Source: Bilamarchaeum sp040758595 (GTDB lineage: Archaea > Micrarchaeota > Micrarchaeia > Anstonellales > Bilamarchaeaceae). Taken from it: DNA of 64,000 nt. Shown piece by piece: positions 8,034 through 17,800 of the stretch. The notes beneath the pieces were generated by a model. The model saw only the letters and a list, made by a program, of their open reading frames with translations. It was not told where the DNA came from and did no database searches. The DNA lies in NCBI GenBank assembly GCA_040758595.1, contig JBFLVJ010000008.1, positions 11,029 through 75,028 on the forward strand, given 5' to 3'. The translations under genes and the position numbers were made by a program. The first letter of the stretch is position 1. Every line of letters begins with the position of its first letter.

Positions 8034-8183
8034 TCATCCGTTTGCCAGAGGGTGGTAGTTGCCGTCGTTGTCCCTGGTGAACCTGTGGGTCGTGTTCACA
8101 GAGCAGATATACTGTCCATTCTCGTTCCGCGAAAGCGGAGACCAAAGTCCCTTATAGATATGGCAATGCGGGCATGCTGACAT
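8034..8183 (-). CDS. Small zinc-ribbon protein, copy 1
   Basis: 49 residues. CPHC near the N-terminus and one further Cys (QYICSVN) followed by THRFTRDNDGNYH form a possible Zn site with Cys3-His ligands. The closest relative in view is the 50-residue protein at 9638-9790, which has the same C-x2-C, single Cys, HRF and D-x-x-G spacing. A ribosome site AGGTG sits 8 nt above the ATG and TTTATAAA (8233-8240) lies about 50 nt above it. Function unknown; such mini-ribbons often bind nucleic acid or partner proteins. Confidence 0.65.
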   Translation of the reverse strand: MSACPHCHIYKGLWSPLSRNENGQYICSVNTTHRFTRDNDGNYHPLANG

Positions 8184-8305
8184 GGGATAACACCTTTACT
8201 TTACTGGTCGGACAACACATAGGACGCGTATCTTTATAAACGTTCCCGGCTCCGGCCAGGCGAAGCTATATAAGCCGACAGCCCTAATCTCTGACGTGGT
8301 TACCT

Positions 8306-8935
8306 ATGGAAGGTCATACCGGTCTCCGTGAATTGCTGGTCACAGGTTTGTTGGTCATCGGCCTCACTGCGGCTGTTTTCATGATAACCGATTTGCAGCC
8401 CCCGCCATCGTCATACGGGACACAATCCCCGGCAGTCTCTCCGGTGATAGAGACGCAGGAGACGCTGGGCGGGCTTTTCGATCAGGGGATGGCCAGGGCG
8501 GATTCGCGCTTCTATGACACCGATCCCTATGGGACCTATGACATCCGGACCTACAGATGGGCGCTCCCCACGATGGATTCATCTCCCGATTCAGTGGCGC
8601 CCAGGCAGAACGATCTGCGGGCAGCTCCGGTGCGCTTCAACGACCGTTACGATGATTCCCTGCGCGGATTCGCCTACCGGACCTTCCAGAAAGCGAATCT
8701 CACAGGCCCGCCCTTGATATTCGGGACCGCGGTTTTCATATCCGACTCAAACATGCTGGGCGCTTTCCAGGAGAGCGGCCAGTCTTTTGACATGAGGTAC
8801 GATCCACACCCCGAGCGTTCACAGACCCTAGAGGATTGCTCTATCATATATTCATCCTCCATGACGACCCATTCCGGCACTCCGGTCAAGGTTTATGATG
8901 TCGCATGCAGGATCGCTTACGGTGCTAACCCATGA
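8306..8935 (+). CDS. Membrane-anchored exported protein, paralogue of the next gene
   Basis: 209 residues. One N-terminal hydrophobic helix (ELLVTGLLVIGLTAAVFMI) is followed by an outside domain. Segments YGTYDIRTYRWALP, IFGTAVFISDSNMLGAF and a two-Cys region ending VKVYDVACRI align with YSGTY-like, VYGAAVFSSEQTLLDGLF and SVYRFECEY in the following lipoprotein, so the two arose by duplication. Its stop overlaps the next start as ATGA, indicating coupled translation. A CTATATAAG box (8266-8274) precedes it. No known family is recognised. Confidence 0.8.
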   Translation: MEGHTGLRELLVTGLLVIGLTAAVFMITDLQPPPSSYGTQSPAVSPVIETQETLGGLFDQGMARADSRFYDTDPYGTYDIRTYRWALPTMDSSPDSVAPRQNDLRAAPVRFNDRYDDSLRGFAYRTFQKANLTGPPLIFGTAVFISDSNMLGAFQESGQSFDMRYDPHPERSQTLEDCSIIYSSSMTTHSGTPVKVYDVACRIAYGANP

Positions 8936-9585
8936 GATACGCGATATTCGCCTTGTCTTTGATGCTGCTGCTGGCCGGCTGCACATCAACAACGGAATCC
9001 CCGGCCCCATCATATACCGCTCCGCCGGCCGCCCAGGCTCCGGCCGAGCCTCCGCCTGCTGCAGGATCTCAGGATAACGCGTCCGCGCCACAAGCGGATA
9101 TGCCGCCTCCGATCCAGGAAGAGCCCGCCGATGCCGCACCTCCGGCCGAAGCGATCGCCGCCACGGACGAGAGCGCAGCGGATCTGCTGGATTCCGCCCT
9201 AGCAGAGTGGATGCGTGATTTCTACCTGGACCACAGCGGAACGTACACGGAAGGCAGGTTCAGCTGGACGCGTTCACCGTCTCCCTCTGACGGCACCCTG
9301 ACGGCCTCTCCGGCGTCGCAGGTGAAGTTCGACGGAAAGACCATAGAGAGCGTGCAGTCGTTGGGCTATCTCACATTCACTGACAAGAACGGCGCGTTAT
9401 CGGTATATGGCGCAGCCGTCTTCAGCAGCGAGCAGACCCTGCTCGATGGCTTGTTCTCGCCATTCGATGTGGATGTCGCCGGCAGGAACCTCTCCTGGTG
9501 CCAAGTCGCAAAGAAAGACACCTATCAAAGCACCGCCGGAGGCTTCCTGTCCGTCTACAGATTCGAATGTGAATACGCAGAATGA
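8932..9585 (+). CDS. Lipoprotein, paralogue of the preceding gene
   Basis: 217 residues. The signal sequence ends in the lipobox LLLAGC (Cys about residue 17), then comes a Pro/Ala-rich linker (residues 20-75) and a globular domain of about 130 residues shared with the upstream gene. The two conserved cysteines near the end (CQVAKKD and FECEY) match the pair in the paralogue and may form a disulfide. It is the second gene of a two-gene operon. The function is unknown; an extracellular sensor or binding role is only a guess. Confidence 0.8.
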   Translation: MRYAIFALSLMLLLAGCTSTTESPAPSYTAPPAAQAPAEPPPAAGSQDNASAPQADMPPPIQEEPADAAPPAEAIAATDESAADLLDSALAEWMRDFYLDHSGTYTEGRFSWTRSPSPSDGTLTASPASQVKFDGKTIESVQSLGYLTFTDKNGALSVYGAAVFSSEQTLLDGLFSPFDVDVAGRNLSWCQVAKKDTYQSTAGGFLSVYRFECEYAE

Positions 9586-9637
9586 GATGCAAAAGACAAT
9601 CTGGGCCTGAAGGCTCCGGCCTCCTGGTTTTTCCCTC

Positions 9638-9790
9638 TCAGATCGACTTCAGGAATCCGTTCTCGTCGAGCTTGAACCTGTGCTCGGGGTTGGCCAAGCA
9701 CTTGAAGCCCTCATCTGCCCTGGAGAGGACAGAGTTCATCCCGAAGCTCATGCTGCACTGCGGGCAGCCCATCTGATATTCGTTCGTCAT
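9638..9790 (-). CDS. Small zinc-ribbon protein, copy 2
   Basis: 50 residues from the ATG at 9790. CPQC, then one Cys (FKCLANP) and EHRFKLDENGF repeat the layout of the 49-residue protein at 8034-8183. Both lie on the minus strand and flank the two paralogous exported proteins, which suggests an old duplication of a larger block. The frame is open upstream for 11 codons, but MTNEYQMGCPQC is the natural start by comparison with copy 1. Function unknown. Confidence 0.65.
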   Translation of the reverse strand: MTNEYQMGCPQCSMSFGMNSVLSRADEGFKCLANPEHRFKLDENGFLKSI

Positions 9791-9943
9791 GGGTCTCAAC
9801 TCCGCCGGGGGATTCCGGCGCACTACTGGTCGCTTTCCCTAACACCGGGAAGATATTTAAACGTATTGGCATTCCTGCCCTCCCGGGCCAAGGCAAGCCC
9901 CGACGGCCATCCCGCTCTAAAATGTTTCCCCCCAATCAGCATC

Positions 9944-11413
9944 ATGGCGCAAAAGCGATATGTGCTCGGCATGCCGCTTGCCACATTCATCCTTCTCGGG
10001 CTTTTTTGCCTCCTGGTACGCTTGCCTCTTCTCGGATATCTTCCATTCGTGAATGATGAGGCCGTCTATTCGGTCATGGTATCTGAGCAAGGTTCCTCGC
10101 CGACGCTGGTGCCGACCCTCTTCGGCTATCCGGTGAGCTGGAAGATGGCGCCTTTCTTCTGGCTCTATTCGTTCCTGACGCCATTGCTAGGATGGGCCGG
10201 ACTGGAGGCCTCCTATCGTCTTCCTTCCCTGGCCTTCGGCTTCCTATGCATATTCCCGCTCTATCGTATCGTCCGGCATCTCAGCGACGATGCCAGGGCG
10301 TCCCTGGCATGCCTCTTCTTCCTCTCGTCATTCGTTTCAATCTATCCCGGCGCCTCGCTCCTGCTCGATTCGCCGGCCATGCTGCTCATCCTGCTCTCCA
10401 TCTACTGTTATGTCGTGAAAGACGAGCCTATCAACGGCGGCCTTCTGGCGGCCGCGGCGTTCGCCTTCAAACTGGTGATCGCTTTCATCCCTCCTCTGCT
10501 GGCAGCATTCGCGCTCATGCTGGCCGGCAGGAGGAGAGAGCTGCTCGGGCGCAGTTTCCTGCTGTCCATGGCCTTGCCGCTTTCCATGGCACTCATCAAC
10601 TACGCCCTCCTCGCCCCATTCGGCGGAGGGGATCAGCTCTACTTCGAGGAGATATTCCCGAGGGTGTTGGCCCCGGACGCATCTGCCAGCCTCGCAGAAT
10701 GGGCGATATCCTCCCTAAACACCCTGGCATACAGCATGGGTCCCATCTTCGCACTCTCGCTTTTCGGCCTCGCGAGATACTGGCGCAGCCATCCTTTGCT
10801 TACGGTCTGGTATGCGCTCATCACAATCCCGTTCATGGCAGGGGCGCTCTATCCATGGTATTACCTTCCGGTCCTTCCTGCGGTGTGCGCCTTCGCGGCT
10901 ATGGCGCTCTACAATCCTTCCAAAGGCTGGAAGGGCAATCTCGGCGGACTGGCAGTGGCCGCCCTTGCGGTCCTCGCATCCCTCTACCTGGTCTCCGGCG
11001 CCTACCAGATCCTCAATGCCCAGCATTCGCCTGAGAAGGAGGCGGGCCTTGCGATAGCGGGAAAGGAGAACGTGCTGATAATAGGACAGTTCAAGCCAGG
11101 CATCTTCGCCTACAAAGAAGCGCTGGAGCGCGGTGCGACCGGCAGGGTGCTGGACTACGGCCTCGTCGTAGGCCCGCAGGGCTTCGGGGGAGAGGAGGCC
11201 GCGGATTTCGTCCTCGATTACCACACTCCGCAGCACGCTGTCCGGGACGGGTCGTTCAGCGCGCTCTATACATCGTCGGCCATCTTCCGGAAGGACACCG
11301 ACATCAGCAGATTCGACTACATCGTCCTGTCGGGGGATCCGGGCTTCCTGCTCCGCGCCCCTCTCGTTTACGGGGAGGGCGGCATCCTGGTCTACCGCGT
11401 TTCTGGAGACTGA
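9944..11413 (+). CDS. GT39/ArnT-like polytopic glycosyltransferase
   Basis: 489 residues with about ten hydrophobic helices in the first 370 and a soluble C-terminal domain. The first outside loop carries an acidic pair (FVNDEAVYSVMV), the catalytic mark of polyprenyl-phosphate-sugar-using enzymes of the GT39/PMT_2 type. Such enzymes move a sugar from a lipid carrier to protein or lipid outside the membrane. The start at 9944 (MAQKRYVLGM) puts the first helix at the N-terminus; the longer frame is antisense to the zinc-ribbon gene. The two giant sequon-rich surface proteins directly downstream are plausible acceptors. Confidence 0.8.
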   Translation: MAQKRYVLGMPLATFILLGLFCLLVRLPLLGYLPFVNDEAVYSVMVSEQGSSPTLVPTLFGYPVSWKMAPFFWLYSFLTPLLGWAGLEASYRLPSLAFGFLCIFPLYRIVRHLSDDARASLACLFFLSSFVSIYPGASLLLDSPAMLLILLSIYCYVVKDEPINGGLLAAAAFAFKLVIAFIPPLLAAFALMLAGRRRELLGRSFLLSMALPLSMALINYALLAPFGGGDQLYFEEIFPRVLAPDASASLAEWAISSLNTLAYSMGPIFALSLFGLARYWRSHPLLTVWYALITIPFMAGALYPWYYLPVLPAVCAFAAMALYNPSKGWKGNLGGLAVAALAVLASLYLVSGAYQILNAQHSPEKEAGLAIAGKENVLIIGQFKPGIFAYKEALERGATGRVLDYGLVVGPQGFGGEEAADFVLDYHTPQHAVRDGSFSALYTSSAIFRKDTDISRFDYIVLSGDPGFLLRAPLVYGEGGILVYRVSGD

Positions 11414-11419
11414 CTAACG

Positions 11420-11427
11420 TTTATAAA
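11420..11427 (+). promoter_or_regulatory. TATA box of first beta-helix protein
   Basis: TTTATAAA, 23-30 nt above the ATG at 11450. This spacing puts the transcript start at or next to the start codon, so the mRNA would be leaderless. The same arrangement is seen for purC. Confidence 0.6.
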
Positions 11428-11449
11428 TGATGGTTGTGTGCTTTACGGC

Positions 11450-14400
11450 ATGCGATTCTCGTTGGTTTTCCTGTTCGGGCTATTAATTATCTCAGCCGCA
11501 TTCGCTGTCAATATATCTAGTTGCAGCGCCCCGGAGGCCGTGATAACCGCTCCTGGGACCTACACGGTGAACGCATCGCTCAGCGGAGCCCCCAATGCAG
11601 GGAGCAACGGCACTGCCTGCATACTCATCGCCTCGGACGATGTCATCCTGGATTGCCAGGGCTTCAGCATCACGCACGACGATTCAGCTGGCACGTCCGG
11701 CATCCTGCTCAACAGGACCCCGCACCCTAAGGACAACATAACGATATCCAACTGCGACATAATTGATTATGGTTCTGCCATAACGCTCGAGAACGGGGGG
11801 CCGAATCCAGAATACGCCACTCTGGCGGGCAACATCCTGCTCAGCAACAGGCATGGCATCTATCTTCCCGGTCCCGGACTTTTCATGCTCAATATGTCCA
11901 ACAACCTGATAGCCAACAACACTGCCAGCGGACTGCAGGACGACGATTACCACGGAGACCTGATACAGATGGTCGGCGACCGGTTCCTCGGCAATAGCAA
12001 AGACCTCAACTATTCCGGCGAGAGCGGCCTGCGCCTCTCATTCACAGACATCATCTTCGGTAGCAGCGGCGGCGAATACAACGCGAACGTGAGCATCGAG
12101 CATGTCATGCAGGATAGGGAGAACGCGACCATCGTGTGGGTGCAATCGCCAGCCCCGCCCACCGGCCAGCTCTCGGGTTTTCTGGGCAAGGCGTTCAACA
12201 TAACGCACACATATCTCAACAACTACACTCCTGACAATAACTTCAATGTCACCATGAAGTGGAGCGCCTTGGAGGATACGGCCGGCATCCAGATGTGGCT
12301 CATGAACGACAGCGGCGCATTCCTTCTCAATGACAGCCCTTCCGGCTATTCCCTTTTCAGCTCGGTCAACCTGACCAACGGGAGCCGTTCTACGGTCATC
12401 GCCCTCTTCGCCCCAAGCTATGAAATCAGCGACTGCCGCATGATTACCAATCCCGGAGAATACGATGTGGTGGCGGATCTGACGGGCGCACCTTTATATG
12501 TGAGGACCGGTCTCGCACCCGGTCTCAACGACTACAACCTGACCGCATGCATCCACATAAACACCTCGGATGTCGTGCTGGACTGCGATGGATACTCGAT
12601 AACCAATGACATGCCCGGCACCCCTAGGAACTATACCAGCGGCATCTATGCTGGTTCAGCTTACGCCGTTGTCTGGGATAACATCACTGTCCGCAACTGC
12701 TACGCGGCCCGTTACAGCAGCGGCATTTACCTTGAGAATCTGGAGAATGTGACTCTGGAAGGGAATACCGCGTTCAACAACACGGTCGGGGTCGCGCTCA
12801 GGAATCCGGCAGGTCTCTATCTCAGCGGAATCACAAACATCACCGCGACAGCCAACAACGCCACGGCCAACTATCGCGGCATATTCATGGGCGGCCTAGC
12901 GGCTTCCCGCCTCTCGGGGAACACGATATCGCAGAGCACGAACGTCGGGGTCTTTTCTGATGCCAACAATGGCCTGGTGCTGTCCGGTAACCTGATAGAA
13001 GGGAACACGCATGGGTTCTCCGATTCAGGCGACAGCTACAACAACGTCATCAGGGACAACGTCCTCAGGTTCAACTCCCAGGCGGCTATCTCTCTCGAGC
13101 CCGTGAATGATGCATTCTACGACAACCTCATAGACAACAACACAATCTTCGGCAATGACGTGGGCATATCGTTCGATGCCTACTTCGGCGATGACAATGA
13201 CGGCAACAACATGACGAACAACCGCATATACAACAACAGCGCAGCCGGGGTGGCGATCACTTTCGGCAACGCAGATGTGAGGGTAAGTCCGTTCGAGAAG
13301 ATGGACAACAACACGTTCCATTCCAATCTCGTGGACCTGACCAGCGATTACGTGGCTGCCGGCAACCTCACCAACTGCACATTCAACGCCACGGTGATAT
13401 CCGCGACCGGCTTCGACAACCACAGCATTGTTTCAGCCACCTCCCCGGGTTCGTCACCAGCCGGTATGGCATCATTCAACGATAAGTATGTCCAGCTCCA
13501 GAACGTATCTCCGGATTCAGGCCCGATGGAGGAGGTGCGCTTCCACTACACGGATGCCGAGCTCGGCGCGATAACGGAGAGCGCGCTGCGCGTCTACCGC
13601 TATGACGGCGCATCATGGTACCTGGTCCCGAACCAGACCGTCAACGACACGAACAACTACGTCTCGGTCTTCAACCTGGACAACTTCAGCATCTTCGGCC
13701 TCTTCAGCGTCAACATCGCCCAGTCTCCATCCGGCGGGGGAGGCAACGGGGGCCAGCAGGCGCCCGAACCGCTCGACATATCAGTCGAATCGGTCTGCGG
13801 CGGAGTGGTCATAACTGTCGAGGACGATAACGGGGATCCTGTGGAGAACGCTTTCGTGGAGCCGCGGGACCAGACCAACAGCCAGAACCTCATGCCCCTA
13901 TACACGAACGAGTCCGGCCAGGTGTTCTACGACACATGCGATGTTGATCTGCTGGTCGAAGCGGTCAAATCCGGGGCGGAAGGGGACTGGGACGGCTATG
14001 CCGCCTGCGGCCTCTGCCCGGAGTGCACGGTGGATGCCAACTGCTCCTCGAACCAGCAGTGCAACACGACTATAAACCAGTGCATACCTGTGCCGTGCGA
14101 CTGCGGTGTCGTGGTGAACCACCAGTGCCAGCCCTACCAGTGCTGCTCAAACGCGCAGTGCCCGCAGGGACAGAGCTGCGTCAACCACCAATGCGTCTAC
14201 CAGTGCGATTCTGATGCCGGATGTTCGGCTGCCCAGCAGTGCGTCATAGCGCCCGGGGAGAGCGGCGGCTCATGCGAATCGATAGAGTGCGCATGCGGGA
14301 TAATACAGGACCACGCCTGCAGCGAATACGAGTGCTGCCTCGATTCCCAGTGCGAAGAGGGAGAGCTTTGCCAGGACCATGAATGCATCCTGGCCGAAGT

Positions 14401-14791
14401 GGACTGCCCGCAGACAGGCATCATCGGGGATGAGAAGCGCTGCATCGCGAAGACCGATGGGGAGCCCTGCGCACAGTGCGACTACCAGATAACAGCGCCT
14501 GACGGCAGGACGTACTCAGGCAGGACGGATGATGCGGGCAACATACTGGTGCCGCTGCAGGTGAAAGGGACTTATACCGTTACGCTCTTCAAGGGGGGCA
14601 AGGCCCTGCGGGAAGTGCAGCTGGAGTCTCTGCCTAAGCCGTCGATAGATGAGGGCGACAAGCAGGGCGCCCTGTTCGACCAGCTCATCGGGACCATAAT
14701 CCCCTTGGTGATCCTGGCCGCCTTGATCCTCCTGATAGCATATCTGCGCAGGAGATCCGGCGAGAAGCTGAAGAAACCCAGAAGGGGCTGA
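11450..14791 (+). CDS. Giant NosD-like beta-helix surface protein 1
   Basis: 1113 residues. Order: signal peptide (MRFSLVFLFGLLIISAAFA); two right-handed beta-helix regions, each opened by a DVILDCQGFSI or DVVLDCDGYSI motif and followed by many N-x-I repeats (NNLIANNTASG, NRIYNNSAAG); a linker rich in Ser/Gly; a peptidase-regulatory-like beta domain (DNGDPVENAFV); a Cys-rich part with repeated CSSNQQCN and CPQGQSCVNHQC units; one C-terminal helix and a basic stop (RRRSGEKLKKPRRG). Asn-x-Ser/Thr sequons are very frequent. I infer a cell-wall-type or adhesive glycoprotein anchored by its C-terminus. It is a tandem paralogue of the next gene. Confidence 0.85.
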   Translation: MRFSLVFLFGLLIISAAFAVNISSCSAPEAVITAPGTYTVNASLSGAPNAGSNGTACILIASDDVILDCQGFSITHDDSAGTSGILLNRTPHPKDNITISNCDIIDYGSAITLENGGPNPEYATLAGNILLSNRHGIYLPGPGLFMLNMSNNLIANNTASGLQDDDYHGDLIQMVGDRFLGNSKDLNYSGESGLRLSFTDIIFGSSGGEYNANVSIEHVMQDRENATIVWVQSPAPPTGQLSGFLGKAFNITHTYLNNYTPDNNFNVTMKWSALEDTAGIQMWLMNDSGAFLLNDSPSGYSLFSSVNLTNGSRSTVIALFAPSYEISDCRMITNPGEYDVVADLTGAPLYVRTGLAPGLNDYNLTACIHINTSDVVLDCDGYSITNDMPGTPRNYTSGIYAGSAYAVVWDNITVRNCYAARYSSGIYLENLENVTLEGNTAFNNTVGVALRNPAGLYLSGITNITATANNATANYRGIFMGGLAASRLSGNTISQSTNVGVFSDANNGLVLSGNLIEGNTHGFSDSGDSYNNVIRDNVLRFNSQAAISLEPVNDAFYDNLIDNNTIFGNDVGISFDAYFGDDNDGNNMTNNRIYNNSAAGVAITFGNADVRVSPFEKMDNNTFHSNLVDLTSDYVAAGNLTNCTFNATVISATGFDNHSIVSATSPGSSPAGMASFNDKYVQLQNVSPDSGPMEEVRFHYTDAELGAITESALRVYRYDGASWYLVPNQTVNDTNNYVSVFNLDNFSIFGLFSVNIAQSPSGGGGNGGQQAPEPLDISVESVCGGVVITVEDDNGDPVENAFVEPRDQTNSQNLMPLYTNESGQVFYDTCDVDLLVEAVKSGAEGDWDGYAACGLCPECTVDANCSSNQQCNTTINQCIPVPCDCGVVVNHQCQPYQCCSNAQCPQGQSCVNHQCVYQCDSDAGCSAAQQCVIAPGESGGSCESIECACGIIQDHACSEYECCLDSQCEEGELCQDHECILAEVDCPQTGIIGDEKRCIAKTDGEPCAQCDYQITAPDGRTYSGRTDDAGNILVPLQVKGTYTVTLFKGGKALREVQLESLPKPSIDEGDKQGALFDQLIGTIIPLVILAALILLIAYLRRRSGEKLKKPRRG

Positions 14792-14837
14792 TCCGGCCCT
14801 TCTCAACCTTTTTATCCTTTTCCTTCGGACATAACCC

Positions 14838-17800
14838 ATGAAACCCGTCATCAAGCTCTTTCTTGCGGCCATTCTGTTGGCTGGAATGTCGTTCGCAACG
14901 ACGCTGGTCTCGAACTGCCGGAACCTGGATAACATCACTGACACGGAATACGCGCTCTCCGCTGATCTTTACGGAGTCAACAATTCGATGGGCGGCGAGA
15001 GCTGCATATCGATGAACTCCTCCAACATCATCTTCGATTGCGACGGCTATAATATCACAGACGACACGGGATCCAGTACGAGCATGGGTATCAACCTCGA
15101 CGGCTATTCCTTCGCCCGGCTATACAATATAACCGTGCGCAACTGTCCGGGTATAAACAACTACTCGAGCGGGATCATGATAAAATCCACATCCCACAGC
15201 CTTTTCACGAACAACAGCGCATACCACTCCGGCGACAGCTATGAGATGTACGAAAGCAGCAACAACACATTCACCGGCAACCTCGCATATGACAGCAGCA
15301 GCCGCGGTTTCCTCCTCTCGAACGCCTATGAGAACATCTTCATAGGGAACATGGCCAACCAGAGCGGAGTCGACGGGTTCTACATGGGAATAGCGGATGA
15401 CAATTACTTCTACGGCAATATAGTTTCGGAATACGAAAACGGATTCCGCGTGGACACCTGCGCCCGCAACCGCTTCGTGAACAATGCGGTTTTTGGGAAC
15501 AACAACGGTTTCGATATGCTCGGGGGCAATTCCAACAACCTCACCAACAACACCGTATATGGCAACATCGTGAGCGGGATATGGCTCGACAACGCCAATG
15601 GCACCATCATAGAGTCTGAACACTATTATGACAACACGGCGGATCTCCGCGTCCGGGAGATCTACGGCTACCAGTTCTCATATACGCTCGACGGCATCAT
15701 CATCGACAACCCGGCCGGGGATTTCCAGCGCTATACGAACCTCAGCCTCACGGACACCGTGGGGCTTTCGGAATACTATGCCATGGAATGGTCATCCGAC
15801 CCCGCCAGCCACGGGCTCTTCTACTCGTTCGAAGGCAAATTCGTCGATATAACCGCGTTCTCAGGGACGCCTTCGATAGAATCCCTCTCCTGGTCATGGC
15901 TCGCTTCAGAGGAATCCGGCTATGAGACCGGTTACCTGGGTCTCTGGGAGTATGATGGCGCATGGACCCTCATCAACAACAGCGCGGACACCGTGGGCAG
16001 GACCCTCAGCATAGCGGATCTCAATCCATCGAGCGTCTACGCCATACTGGAGAACCGCAACTGCCCGGTGGTCAATGCGAGCGGCTCCTACCAGATGGCG
16101 CGCGACTATATCGGTGCGCCGAACGATGCCAGCCACACTGTGGGGTATGCATGCGTTGTCCTGGCGGCATCTGACATACTGTTCGACTGCAATGCATTTG
16201 ATATGACGAATAATGGGACCGGCAGCTCGGTAGGCGTCCTCATCAACGACTCGCTCAGCAATGTCACAATCCAGGACTGCCCCATGATAAACGGCTATCA
16301 ACTGGGGCTCCAGATATTCAATTCGAGCAATAACTACATCAGCAACAATGTTGTCTTCAACTGCACCACTGGTTTCGCTCTCTCTGCCGGTTCGGAGAAC
16401 AACACCCTATCATCCAACCTGGCATACGGGAACGCGGCCACCGGTTTCTATCTCGGCTCTGCAGACAACAACATCTTCATAGGCAACACCGCTGCGAACA
16501 ACAGCGTCGCTGGATTCGAGATCGAGGATAGCCCGGGATGCATCCTCACCGACAACATCGTATATGGCAACGATGACGGCATCGGGATAAAATCCGGTTC
16601 CGACCCAGCGAGCTTCACGGGCGGCCGTATCTATAATAACACTGTGGGCCTGAATGTCTCCTCGTCCAATCTGACCACCGGCGCAGGCATCCACCTCTAC
16701 GGCAACTCCTATGACATGTTTGTGGTCGATGCAGCCACCCTCGACCTGTCCGGCATGGTTTTTGACAATCCGGCTGGCGATTTCACGGGATATTCAAACC
16801 TGAGCATAGTTGATACACAGACGGCCGGCGTGACCTACTCTATAAGCTGGACCACCAACTCATCCGCGCTTCCTGCGGATACGGCATCATTCGCTGAGAA
16901 ATTCCTGAACATAAGCATCATCGCCGGCAGCCCGTCACTGGACAGCCTGGTCTGGCACTGGGATGATTCGGAAGTGGCGGGCGACGAGGCCCGATTCCAG
17001 CTCTGGAAATACAACGCCAGTGACGGCTGGACGATGCTCAATGACACGCCAGACACCGCGGGCAACACATTGGCCCTTGCCGATCTGGCATCTTTCAGCG
17101 ACTTCGCCATCCTCGAGGATACGAGCGTGCCGCCCACCTCGCAGGGGGACGAGAAGAGCAGCCAGCCAAAAGAGGATCTCTCGATATCGGTCTCTACGGC
17201 GTGCGATGGATTCATCGTGACGGTACGGGATGATCCAGGCGCCCTCGTGGAGGATGCCTTCGTAGAGGTCGTAGATAACACGCACCAGTCGGAGCTCGAT
17301 GCCAAGTACACCGATTCATCAGGGAAGGTCTATTTCAGTCCCTGCGATATCGACGCCGAAATCCAGGTCTCGAAATCCGGGGCGAAGGGCTACCGGAGCC
17401 TCCATATAGGCTGCGGTCTCTGCGGCGAATGCCAGTCGGATGACGATTGCGATGATGCATCTTACTGCCTGGACAACGGGTGCGTGCCTGTCCAGTGCCC
17501 TGCCGGCCAGGTCGTGAAAGACCACCGCTGCGGCTATCAATGCGTAGAGGATGCCGACTGCGCACCCGGCCAGACATGCAGCGGCAACCGCTGCGTGTAT
17601 GGGTGTTATTCCGATGATATGTGCTCCGCTTCGCAGTATTGCGACATACCCGAAGGCGAGGCGGGCGGCGTATGCACCGAGATCGAGTGCGGGTGCGGAG
17701 TGATCGGCGAGCATGCATGCGCTGAATTCGAGTGCTGCGCAGATTCTGACTGCGGCCTGGGCGAGGTCTGCGTCTCCAACAAGTGCGCCTTGGCGGGCCT

